From Myxococcales bacterium (lineage in GTDB: Bacteria > Myxococcota_A > Polyangia > Polyangiales > Polyangiaceae): a DNA stretch of 6,761 bases. Below are positions 1-6,024 of this stretch, piece by piece (the stretch's first letter is position 1; every line of letters begins with the position of its first letter). A model generated the notes under the pieces. That model was given only the letters and a program-made list of their open reading frames with translations, had not been told where the DNA came from and made no database searches. Location: the NCBI GenBank assembly GCA_013298325.1, contig JAAFHJ010000273.1:1-6761 (forward strand), written 5' to 3'. The translations under genes and the position numbers were made by a program.

Positions 1-53
1 TCATGCCAGGGGGGGACGATCGGCTTCGAGACGTAGAGCACGCGCGGCTTCAT
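1..53 (-). CDS. Probable glycosyltransferase, N-terminal fragment (cut by window edge)
   Basis: Only 17 codons are in the window, starting at an ATG at 53 and leaving the left edge. They read MKPRVLYVSKPIVPPWH. A short basic start, one hydrophobic beta strand (VLYVSKP) and a proline-rich turn (PPW) is how many GT-B fold (GT4-like) glycosyltransferases begin, and I have an impression of this exact style of start in myxobacterial sugar transferases. That is family memory, not proof. The start lies 14 nt after the stop of the HEAT-repeat gene, on the same strand, so it is probably the next gene of the same transcript. No good Shine-Dalgarno is visible. A run of seven C falls at codons 13-15. Another GT-B protein, or an unrelated Rossmann-like protein, is possible. 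Confidence 0.5.
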   Translation of the reverse strand, partial: MKPRVLYVSKPIVPPWH

Positions 54-67
54 GAAGGCCGCTTACT

Positions 68-913
68 CTACTGGGTCGCCGCCTTCAGCCCCTTTTGGGC
101 GCCAGTGATTGCGCTCTCGACGGCTCCGTCGATGGCACGCTCCCGGAGGGCGACAAGCGCCGCCTTGTCGCTGCTCGTCCCCGCGGTCGTGGCGCCCCCA
201 CCAAAGCTCCCTTTGAGGGTTTGATCAGGCGACTTTCGAATGAGAAACTCAAGTTGAGCTTTCATCGTAGTCCGCCCCCCTTCCGACCCTTGATCGAGCT
301 TCTTGAGCTGCGTGTCGAGGACGAGGACCGGGATCTTCTTCGCGACCGCCTGCTGCACAAGTGGTCCGTCGGCGTCGACGCAGACGACCCCCTTCAATTT
401 GGAGCGGCATTGCGTGCGGATCGCAGCGCGGACGAGGCCATCGACATCGGCCTCTTTTGTAAGGTTCTTCACAGCGCCGACCTGAAGGACGTAGCTTGCG
501 CCGGTGAGCGTCGGAGCGGGAGGGTTCTCCAGGGCGGAAATACTCTTGTCGAGCACCTTCTGGACGGAGGCGTCGCTCTCTTTGCTGCGCGCGCGCTTCA
601 ATGCCGGAATCGCCCCCGGGTCATTGAGCGTAGTTAGCGCAGATGCTGCGGCAGCTCGAACCGATTTCTCGGTATCAAATAGCGCTTTTTCGAGCTCGTT
701 CCGCGCACCGACGGGCCGCGTCTTGCCGAGCGTGAGCGCCGCGCCCATGCGGACCCGGTAGTCGGAAGCGCCGGTCACGTCCTCCTTCGGGTCGCCCGCT
801 TCCGCCTCGCGCGCTCCAGCCGCAAGAACCACGACGAAGCCGGCGGCCCACGCCAGCCGCGCCCAAGCGAAGGGGCGTGCGCGTGCCGACGGACCGGAAG
901 CGGCAGGGGGCAA
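68..913 (-). CDS. Exported HEAT-repeat protein with unrecognised C-terminal domain
   Basis: With a TTG start at 913 the product is 281 residues. Residues 11-39 look like a Sec signal peptide: arginines at 11, 13 and 19, a hydrophobic core (about 20-34) and an AEA|G-like cleavage site near 39/40. Residues about 50-124 form a HEAT/PBS-lyase-type helical repeat region (VRMGAALTLGK, then VRAAAASALTTLNDPGAIPALKRA), normally a protein-binding scaffold. Residues about 137-280 begin with a strand (SYVLQVGAVKN) and end in alanine-rich helix; I do not recognise this domain. Start choice: the frame stays open to a GTG at 1024, but that has only an AAGG one base away and would put 37 untypical residues ahead of the signal peptide. 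A GTG at 925 has no Shine-Dalgarno. The TTG at 913 has GGAG six bases upstream. The gene follows the TlpA-like gene and probably shares its transcript. No enzymatic role can be assigned. Confidence 0.8.
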   Translation of the reverse strand: MPPAASGPSARARPFAWARLAWAAGFVVVLAAGAREAEAGDPKEDVTGASDYRVRMGAALTLGKTRPVGARNELEKALFDTEKSVRAAAASALTTLNDPGAIPALKRARSKESDASVQKVLDKSISALENPPAPTLTGASYVLQVGAVKNLTKEADVDGLVRAAIRTQCRSKLKGVVCVDADGPLVQQAVAKKIPVLVLDTQLKKLDQGSEGGRTTMKAQLEFLIRKSPDQTLKGSFGGGATTAGTSSDKAALVALRERAIDGAVESAITGAQKGLKAATQ

Positions 914-919
914 GGAATG

Positions 920-923
920 CTCC
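920..923 (-). promoter_or_regulatory. Ribosome-binding site deciding the TTG start of the HEAT-repeat gene
   Basis: GGAG on the minus strand, with a 6-nt spacer before the TTG at 913. It is the only well-spaced Shine-Dalgarno among the three candidate starts (1024 GTG, 925 GTG, 913 TTG), and it places the signal peptide near the N-terminus. Confidence 0.45.
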
Positions 924-977
924 ACGAAGGGGCGATGTTCGCCCGTCTGTGGCGCCGTGAAAACGGAAATAGTCGGT

Positions 978-999
978 CGCGCACGCTTTCGCGCGCACG
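978..999 (-). other. Stable RNA hairpin with GAAA tetraloop in the leader of the HEAT-repeat gene
   Basis: Read on the minus strand, 999-991 pairs with 986-978 to give nine pairs, including two G-U wobbles, closed by the GNRA-type loop GAAA (990-987). On the plus strand the two wobbles become A-C mismatches, so the full stem forms only in RNA of the same sense as the genes. It lies between the TlpA-like stop (1028) and the preferred HEAT start (913). There is no U-run after it, so it is not a standard intrinsic terminator. It could protect RNA, be a processing site or affect translation; its function is unknown. Confidence 0.45.
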
Positions 1000-1027
1000 C
1001 GGCAGTCGGGAACGAAGAGACCACGCC

Positions 1028-1657
1028 TTAGGGGCGCGCGAGGAGCGCTTCGACAGCGGCGGAGATGCGGTCGTCGGCGCCCGGCTCGGCCCCCACGAAG
1101 ACGCCACGAACGACGCCGGTGCGGTCGACCACGAACGTGACCGGGAGCGCCGGAGGGAGCGCCCAGAGCGATGCCGCCTTCTTCCCGTCGTCAAAGACGA
1201 GCGGCATCTGGAGGCCAAGCTTGCGGGCGAAAGGGAGCGCCTCGGCGGCGTCATCGTCTTCAGAAACGCCAATTACTACAAGGGTATCCGAATGCTTTGC
1301 CGCAAGTGCATCGAGCTTGGGGAGCGCTTGCCGGCACGGCTCGCACCAGGTCGCCCAAAAGTCGACGACGACCACTTTCCCCGCATAGGCGTTCGGCTCT
1401 CGGGGGCGCGAATCGGCACTCGCACCGATCGCGATCGGCGTGCCGCCAAGGGCTAGAGCCGGCTTCCCGACGAGGGGGTGATTCGCCTCGTCGGAGGCAA
1501 ACCGGGACGGGGCGCTCCCGCCACAGGCAAGGAGCAGCGCCCCTACGACGACGGCAAAGGCCGGTCCCTTCGCGACGGCCAGCAAATTCCCTGGCGGAGG
1601 CGTCGCGGCGTGCGGGCCCGTTCCAGCGCGGGCCCACGTCAGCAGGGGTCGAATCAT
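1028..1657 (-). CDS. TlpA-like thioredoxin-fold lipoprotein (thiol-disulfide oxidoreductase)
   Basis: The product is 209 residues. A hydrophobic stretch (about 33-44) ends in a lipobox, LLAC, with C45 the likely lipidated cysteine after signal peptidase II. A thioredoxin-like domain follows (about 62-205): strand VVVVDFWATW, active-site motif W-C-E-P-C with C105 and C108, a helix QALPKLDALAAKH, and the cis-proline region ALPVTFVVD at about P172. Membrane-tethered TlpA/ResA-type proteins usually reduce disulfides outside the cytoplasm, for example in cytochrome c maturation; the substrate here is unknown. The ATG at 1657 has GAAAGG ten bases upstream. A TTG at 1585 would give a shorter, more standard lipoprotein signal (about 20 residues before the cysteine) and is a serious alternative. 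The stop lies 115 bp before the HEAT-repeat start. No ccm genes are nearby, so a cytochrome role is not supported by context. Confidence 0.9.
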   Translation of the reverse strand: MIRPLLTWARAGTGPHAATPPPGNLLAVAKGPAFAVVVGALLLACGGSAPSRFASDEANHPLVGKPALALGGTPIAIGASADSRPREPNAYAGKVVVVDFWATWCEPCRQALPKLDALAAKHSDTLVVIGVSEDDDAAEALPFARKLGLQMPLVFDDGKKAASLWALPPALPVTFVVDRTGVVRGVFVGAEPGADDRISAAVEALLARP

Positions 1658-1668
1658 CTACAATGCAC

Positions 1669-1685
1669 CTTTCGAAAGACCGGTC
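1669..1685. repeat. Two abutting palindromes over the TlpA-like gene's ribosome-binding site
   Basis: CTTTCGAAAG (1669-1678) and GACCGGTC (1678-1685) are both perfect palindromes and share one base. On the minus strand the first ends in GAAAG, part of the Shine-Dalgarno of the TlpA-like gene starting at 1657. They could be an operator or a weak translation-masking structure, or chance. Confidence 0.3.
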
Positions 1686-1718
1686 GGCGAAACTCTGGCT
1701 CGGGACTAAGGCTGAGAT

Positions 1719-1769
1719 GCCGCAGGCGATGCGGCGGTTTCGCGGCTGCGCATCCGCCCGGAACCGCCG
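1719..1769 (-). other. Overlapping alternative hairpins in the radA-to-TlpA-like gap
   Basis: An outer eight-pair stem (1732-1739 with 1762-1769), with an inner GCGG/CCGC stem (1742-1745 with 1754-1757), competes with a six-pair stem (1719-1724 with 1730-1735), because bases 1732-1735 belong to both. The structure sits in the 143-bp gap after the radA stop. No U-run follows either stem, so neither is a textbook terminator. A partial terminator, mRNA stabiliser or attenuator-like switch would all be conjecture. Confidence 0.3.
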
Positions 1770-1800
1770 AAGAGGAAACGGCGCGCAGGTCTTCAGCTAG

Positions 1801-3204
1801 CTAGCGCAAGACGCGGTCGAGGGCATCGGCGAGCCGGGTGACCGCCTCGACGGCGAGCGGCCCTCGCGTCCCGGCGCGGGTCGCCTTCTGAGGCTTTCCA
1901 CCGGAAATTCGGCCCAATTCGCTGCTCGGACCGACGACGCGGCCGAAGCCCATCGCCTCCGCTTCCGCGAGACGGAGCTCGGTCCGCACGACGTTGCGCA
2001 CTTCGCCGGCGAGACCGACCTCGCCGTAGACGACGGTGTCGGCGTCTACGAGGCGCCCCGTGTGGCTCGAAGCGACCGCCAGCGCGACGGCGAGATCGAG
2101 GGCCGGCTCGTCGACGCGGAGACCGCCAACGACGTTCACGAAGACGTCGGCACGGCCAAGGACGAGGCCGCACGAACGCTCGAGGACAGCAAGGAGCATC
2201 GCGAGGCGCCCGCCGTCGACGCCGCGCGCGACGCGCCGCCCCGAGCCCGAATCCGCAGGAGAAACAAGTGCTTGCACTTCCACAAGCATGGCGCGGTCCC
2301 CCTCGCAGGTCGCCGCGATCGCGCTCCCGGGCAGCCCCTTCGGTCGCTCGGCGAGGAAGAGCGCCGACGGGCTCGGCACCTCGGCGAGGCCGGTTTCGCG
2401 CATCTCGAAGACGCCGACCTCGGTCGCCGATCCGAAACGATTCTTCTGCACGCGGAGCGTCCGCAGCGCTTGGCCGCGCTCCCCTTCGAAGGCGAGGACG
2501 GTGTCGACGAGGTGCTCGAGGACCTTCGGCCCCGCGAGCGATCCGTCCTTCGTGACGTGACCGACGAGGAAGGCGGCGATGCGGTCCTTCTTGGCACGAT
2601 CGACGATTCGTGCTGCGACTTCGCGAAGTTGGCTCACGGTACCCGCTGCGGAATCGAGCGTCCCAGAGCGTGCAGTCTGCACAGAGTCGAGGACGATGAC
2701 GTGGGGCTTGGTGTCGGAGATCGCCTGCTCGATGACGGCGAGGTCGCTCTCCGCGAGGATCAGCACGTCGTCGACGGCGGTGCTGTCGCCACTCAATCGA
2801 CGGGCGCGCGCCGCCGTCTGGCTCGCGCTCTCTTCGCCGGAGATGTAAAGTGCACGCATTCCGCGGGTCGCCATCGCGGCGAGCGCCTGCATCAAGAGGG
2901 TCGATTTCCCGATGCCCGGATCGCCGCCGAGGAGCACCACCCCGCCGAGGACGATCCCGCCGCCAAGAACCCGATCAAACTCGACAATTCCTGTCTTCAC
3001 CCGGGACGCGGTGTCGACCTGGACGTCGCCGATGCGGAGGACCGCCGACGCCCGCGAGCCTGGTTGAACGGCGGCCGCCTTGCCGGGGGCGACCGTCTCT
3101 TCGATCATCGTGTTCCAGTTGCCGCAGCCGCCGCACTTGCCGACCCACTTGGGGCTCGTCGCGCCGCAGTCCTGGCACTGGTACATCGTCTTTGCTTTTG
3201 CCAT
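1801..3204 (-). CDS. radA: DNA repair protein RadA (Sms)
   Basis: The product is 467 residues, slightly longer than the roughly 455 of typical RadA. Visible in order: an N-terminal four-cysteine zinc finger (C10, C13, C24, C27; YQCQDCG and CGGCGNW); a RecA-like ATPase with Walker A GDPGIGKST (94-102), Walker B VIVLD (169-173) and a conserved GHVTKDG (215-221); the RadA-specific KNRFG motif (254-258); and a Lon-protease-like C-terminal domain (about 280-467) that acts as a scaffold rather than a protease in this family. RadA is a cytoplasmic ATPase/helicase that drives branch migration of recombination intermediates with RecA. The ATG at 3204 follows AGGAAGG, and this ribosome-binding site overlaps the stop of dapE (10 bp between the genes), so translational coupling is likely. 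All diagnostic motifs are intact. Confidence 0.97.
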   Translation of the reverse strand: MAKAKTMYQCQDCGATSPKWVGKCGGCGNWNTMIEETVAPGKAAAVQPGSRASAVLRIGDVQVDTASRVKTGIVEFDRVLGGGIVLGGVVLLGGDPGIGKSTLLMQALAAMATRGMRALYISGEESASQTAARARRLSGDSTAVDDVLILAESDLAVIEQAISDTKPHVIVLDSVQTARSGTLDSAAGTVSQLREVAARIVDRAKKDRIAAFLVGHVTKDGSLAGPKVLEHLVDTVLAFEGERGQALRTLRVQKNRFGSATEVGVFEMRETGLAEVPSPSALFLAERPKGLPGSAIAATCEGDRAMLVEVQALVSPADSGSGRRVARGVDGGRLAMLLAVLERSCGLVLGRADVFVNVVGGLRVDEPALDLAVALAVASSHTGRLVDADTVVYGEVGLAGEVRNVVRTELRLAEAEAMGFGRVVGPSSELGRISGGKPQKATRAGTRGPLAVEAVTRLADALDRVLR

Positions 3205-3214
3205 CGCGCCTTCC

Positions 3215-4330
3215 TCAGCCCTTCTCGGCGAGCGCCGAAAGCCAGCGTTCGAAAATCATGTACCCTGCATGCATCAACGGCAGGCTCGTCGACTCGTGAC
3301 GCTGGTGGGCCTGGGCATTTTCGCCGGGCCCGAAGTTCACCGCGGCGACGCCGAGGAGCGAAAATCGCGCGACGTCGGTCCACGCCTGTTTCGGGGCAAC
3401 GTCGGTCACGCCGGCGCGAATCAATGCCTGTACAAGCGGATGGGAGGCCGATGGAAGCGCCCCTGGACTACGATCGGTGAAGACGACTTCGCCGTCGGAC
3501 GCGTGCTTTTTGAGGAACTTCGTAAGGTTCTCCACCGCCTCATCAACGGAATAGCTCGGTGCGAAACGATGATTGATATTTAGGGAGAAACTATCGGGAA
3601 CGACGTTGCGACCGCGACCGCCATCCTTCGCCTGGGTGACCGTCGAGCACGTCCGGTAAATGTGCCCGTCGAGGAGGGTCTCTTCGGGGGCCTGGACAGC
3701 GAGGGCGGCGAGAAGGGGCGCCGCCTTGACGACCGCGTTGTCCCCTTCCCAAGGGCGCGCCGAATGGCCGGTGCGGCCGCGGAAGGTGACCGTCGCGTGG
3801 AGGCTCCCGCAGCAGCCGAGGTGGAGTCGGTTGTCGGAGGGCTCGAGGCAGACGGCGAGATCGATGGCAGCGAGCCACGGTTCTGCGTCGAGGAGCGGGC
3901 CGAGCTCATTCTCGGCGAACGGGCCTTCTTCGCGGCTGTAGAAAATCAGCGTCAGGTCGACCGATTCGCGAAGTTTTTCGGCGTGTTCGGCGAGCGCGAT
4001 CATGATCGCGAGGCCGCTCTTCATGTCGGCCGCCCCCGAGCCGAAGAGGCGATCCCCCTCGATGCGCGCCGGCCCGTTCTCGGTACGAACGGTGTCGAGG
4101 TGGCCGACAAGCGCGATCTTCGGCCGTGCGCCGCTCCGGGCCGGGTCATGGAGGGGGACGACGAAGGAGTTCAGCGTCCGCCGTGGCGGGGGGCCCCCCC
4201 ACGCCTCCGCCCAGCGGAAGGCGCGCGCAAAGAGCTGATCACACAGCGCTTTCTCCTCCCCGATCGGCGAGGAGACCGCGCAGAGGTCGAGGAGGGTCTG
4301 GTCGAGAAAGCGGGCGAGGTCACCGTCCAT
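3215..4330 (-). CDS. dapE: Succinyl-diaminopimelate desuccinylase (DapE, M20 metallopeptidase family)
   Basis: The product is 371 residues, the normal DapE length. It hydrolyses N-succinyl-LL-2,6-diaminopimelate to LL-diaminopimelate and succinate in the cytoplasm, on the lysine/peptidoglycan route, using two zinc ions. M20 features are in place: GHLDTV with H77 and D79, the GSGAADMKSG bridging aspartate D102, SREEGP with catalytic E134 and ligand E135, E162 in CLEPSD, and H342 in AHQRHE. The lid/dimerisation domain (about 175-290) carries GHSARP with H188. The region TDVARF (318-323) followed by VNFGPGENAQAH resembles the actinobacterial DapE subgroup rather than the E. coli form (SDGRF). 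An in-frame TAA lies 12 bases upstream of the ATG at 4330, which fixes the start, but no Shine-Dalgarno is visible there. A G7C6 run (minus strand) encodes the W-G-G-P-P loop near residue 45. A related M20 amidohydrolase is possible, but the dapD neighbour favours DapE. Confidence 0.92.
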   Translation of the reverse strand: MDGDLARFLDQTLLDLCAVSSPIGEEKALCDQLFARAFRWAEAWGGPPPRRTLNSFVVPLHDPARSGARPKIALVGHLDTVRTENGPARIEGDRLFGSGAADMKSGLAIMIALAEHAEKLRESVDLTLIFYSREEGPFAENELGPLLDAEPWLAAIDLAVCLEPSDNRLHLGCCGSLHATVTFRGRTGHSARPWEGDNAVVKAAPLLAALAVQAPEETLLDGHIYRTCSTVTQAKDGGRGRNVVPDSFSLNINHRFAPSYSVDEAVENLTKFLKKHASDGEVVFTDRSPGALPSASHPLVQALIRAGVTDVAPKQAWTDVARFSLLGVAAVNFGPGENAQAHQRHESTSLPLMHAGYMIFERWLSALAEKG

Positions 4331-4336
4331 GGCGTG

Positions 4337-4346
4337 CCGTTAACGG
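4337..4346. repeat. Palindrome just upstream of dapE start
   Basis: CCGTTAACGG is a perfect 10-bp palindrome ending six bases before the dapE ATG, where a ribosome-binding site would normally sit. Flanking CGT/ACG could lengthen it with one bulged base. It could be an operator half, a small hairpin or chance. Confidence 0.25.
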
Positions 4347-4386
4347 ACGCAAGACGGCGGCACAAGGGAGCGCCGGGCGTCTCCTG

Positions 4387-5280
4387 TCAGACGGCGACGC
4401 CAAAGTCGCGCAATGCCTCATTGAGGCTCGTCTTCTGGTCGGTGCTTGCCTTCCGGGTTCCGATAATGAGCGCGCACGGGATGTGGAATTCGCCGGCGGG
4501 GAATTTCTTGGCGCGCGTCCCGGGAATGACGACAGCCCGCTCGGGGATTTCCCCTTTGGATTCAATCGGTTCACTTCCGGTGACGTCGATGATCGTCGTC
4601 GACGCGGTGAGCACTACGCCGGCGCCGAGGACCGCCTCTTTGCGGACGCGAACCCCTTCGACAACAATCGCGCGAGACCCGAGGAAGGCCCCATCTTCAA
4701 TGATGACCGGCGCCGCCTGCGGCGGCTCCAAGACGCCCCCAATGCCGACGCCGCCCGAAAGATGCACATTGCATCCGATCTGCGCGCACGACCCGACGGT
4801 GGCCCAGGTGTCGACCATCGTCCCGGCGCCGACGTAGGCGCCGATGTTCACGTAGCCGGGCATCACAATCGCCCCGCGCTCGAGGAAAGCGCCGTAGCGG
4901 ACCGTCCCCGGCGGCACCACGCGCACGCCCTGCCCGGCGAGATCGGTCTTTACGGGAATCTTGTCGTGGAACGCGAGCGGACCGACCTCAAAAGACTCCA
5001 TTTTCCGAAGGCCGAAATACATCAAGATCGCCTGCTTCACCCAGGCGTGGACCGTCCACCGGTCTTCCGCGGCGCTGGCTGGCGGCGTAGCTACCCGAAC
5101 TTCCCCACGATCTAGGAGGGCAATCGTCGCCTCGACGGCGGCCGCGTAGTCGGGTTCGCCGAGGAGCGCACGGTTCGCGAAGGCGGCCTCGATCTTTTGC
5201 TTCAATGCACTGGCATCGAACTCCGCGCCGTCTCCCGCTTCGCGGACGGACGCGTTTGTCACTTCGGGCGATGAATCCAT
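4387..5280 (-). CDS. dapD: Tetrahydrodipicolinate N-succinyltransferase (DapD)
   Basis: The product is 297 residues against 274 in E. coli; the excess is mostly an acidic N-terminal tail of about 22 residues. It transfers succinyl from succinyl-CoA to tetrahydrodipicolinate, the step that commits the lysine/diaminopimelate pathway to the succinylase branch. An N-terminal helical domain (about 24-90) with ALLDRGEVRVA is followed by a left-handed beta-helix of hexapeptide repeats (about 118-260). This contains the signature MPGYVNIGAYV (140-150), then TMVDTWATVGSCAQIG and the VHLSGGVGIGGVLEP segment, nearly identical to E. coli DapD. The enzyme is normally a cytoplasmic trimer. The ATG at 5280 has AGAGG six bases upstream. 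dapE follows after 56 bp and uses the product of the intervening aminotransferase step; that gene (dapC/argD) is not in the window. A terminator separates dapD from ndk, so it needs its own promoter. Confidence 0.97.
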   Translation of the reverse strand: MDSSPEVTNASVREAGDGAEFDASALKQKIEAAFANRALLGEPDYAAAVEATIALLDRGEVRVATPPASAAEDRWTVHAWVKQAILMYFGLRKMESFEVGPLAFHDKIPVKTDLAGQGVRVVPPGTVRYGAFLERGAIVMPGYVNIGAYVGAGTMVDTWATVGSCAQIGCNVHLSGGVGIGGVLEPPQAAPVIIEDGAFLGSRAIVVEGVRVRKEAVLGAGVVLTASTTIIDVTGSEPIESKGEIPERAVVIPGTRAKKFPAGEFHIPCALIIGTRKASTDQKTSLNEALRDFGVAV

Positions 5281-5290
5281 GAGCTACCTC

Positions 5291-5318
5291 TATTGAAAGA
5301 CTCGAAAGAACGCCGCAA
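5291..5318 (-). promoter_or_regulatory. Weak candidate promoter for dapD
   Basis: Minus strand: TTGCGG (5318-5313), a 17-nt spacer, then CAATAG. The match to sigma-70 consensus is poor, and the -35 would overlap the U-run of the ndk terminator. It is listed because the terminator implies that a promoter lies between it and dapD, or within ndk, and because the same TTGCGG and CTTTCAATA words occur ahead of ndk. Confidence 0.18.
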
Positions 5319-5348
5319 AAAAGCCCCTCTCCCGGAGGAGAAGGGCTT
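5317..5348 (-). terminator. Intrinsic terminator of ndk
   Basis: On the minus strand AAGCCCTTCTCC (5348-5337) pairs with GGAGAGGGGCTT (5332-5321): twelve pairs with one G-U wobble. The loop is UCCG closed by C-G, a UNCG-type tetraloop of high stability. Six U (5322-5317), the first two in the stem, finish it. It lies 25 bp after the ndk stop and 36 bp before the dapD start. Confidence 0.92.
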
Positions 5349-5373
5349 GCTTGGTGACCGCGATCGGTCCCGC

Positions 5374-5799
<426 letters not shown>

Positions 5800-5807
5800 G
5801 GGAAATT

Positions 5808-5812
5808 TCCTT
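5808..5812 (-). promoter_or_regulatory. Ribosome-binding site fixing the ndk start
   Basis: AAGGA on the minus strand, eight bases before the ATG at 5799. It selects this start over in-frame starts up to 200 bases further upstream. Confidence 0.75.
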
Positions 5813-5878
5813 TTCGGTGCCGACGGCCCTTTGCCCCGGGCACCAGCCCCAGCAGAAAGACGGTCGAAATCTGCGGCG

Positions 5879-5907
5879 CGTATATTGAAAGCGGCGACGC
5901 CCCGCAA
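5879..5907 (-). promoter_or_regulatory. Candidate sigma-70-type promoter of ndk
   Basis: Minus strand: TTGCGG (5907-5902), a 17-nt spacer, then TATACG (5884-5879). The -10 matches four of six consensus bases and the -35 three. This spot is the only AT-rich patch in the middle of a GC-rich gap. It would give a 5' leader of about 70 nt. Confidence 0.35.
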
Positions 5908-5924
5908 CGGAGAAGCGACACAGA

Positions 5925-5955
5925 CCGCCGCCCGGTGCGCTCCGCCGGTCGGCGG
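5925..5955. other. Imperfect hairpin in the ndk/lipoprotein divergent gap
   Basis: CCGCC (5925-5929) pairs with GGCGG (5951-5955), and CCGG (5932-5935) with CCGG (5945-5948), around a 9-base loop. It lies upstream of the ndk candidate promoter. There is no U-run on either strand. It could be an operator or chance in GC-rich DNA. I see no convincing plus-strand promoter in the rest of the gap. Confidence 0.25.
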
Positions 5956-6024
5956 CGCAGGAATCTGCGCCTTGCACACATTTCCCCTCCTCAGCGCCGG
6001 CAAGACGCGTCATGGTGGGGTGTC

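Noticed and set aside
2062..3480. Long plus-strand open frame of 472 codons across radA and the 3' end of dapE
   Set aside because: It is antisense to two genes with complete diagnostic motifs. Its translation is rich in Arg, Asp, Glu and Ala, typical of the shadow frame of GC-rich genes, with no recognisable domain.
3662..4837. Plus-strand open frame of 391 codons across dapE and dapD
   Set aside because: It is antisense to two confidently identified lysine genes; it starts and ends mid-gene and has low-complexity composition.
4126..5115. Plus-strand open frame of 329 codons across the dapE start and dapD
   Set aside because: It is a shadow of dapD, dominated by Arg/Asp/Gly-rich sequence with no motif.
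5356..5369. Inverted repeat GACCGCGATCGGTC just after the ndk stop
   Set aside because: It is short, has no U-run and lies immediately before a much stronger terminator; probably incidental.
5281..5373. Lysine riboswitch upstream of dapD
   Set aside because: The 93-bp gap is largely filled by the ndk terminator and is too short for the lysine aptamer.
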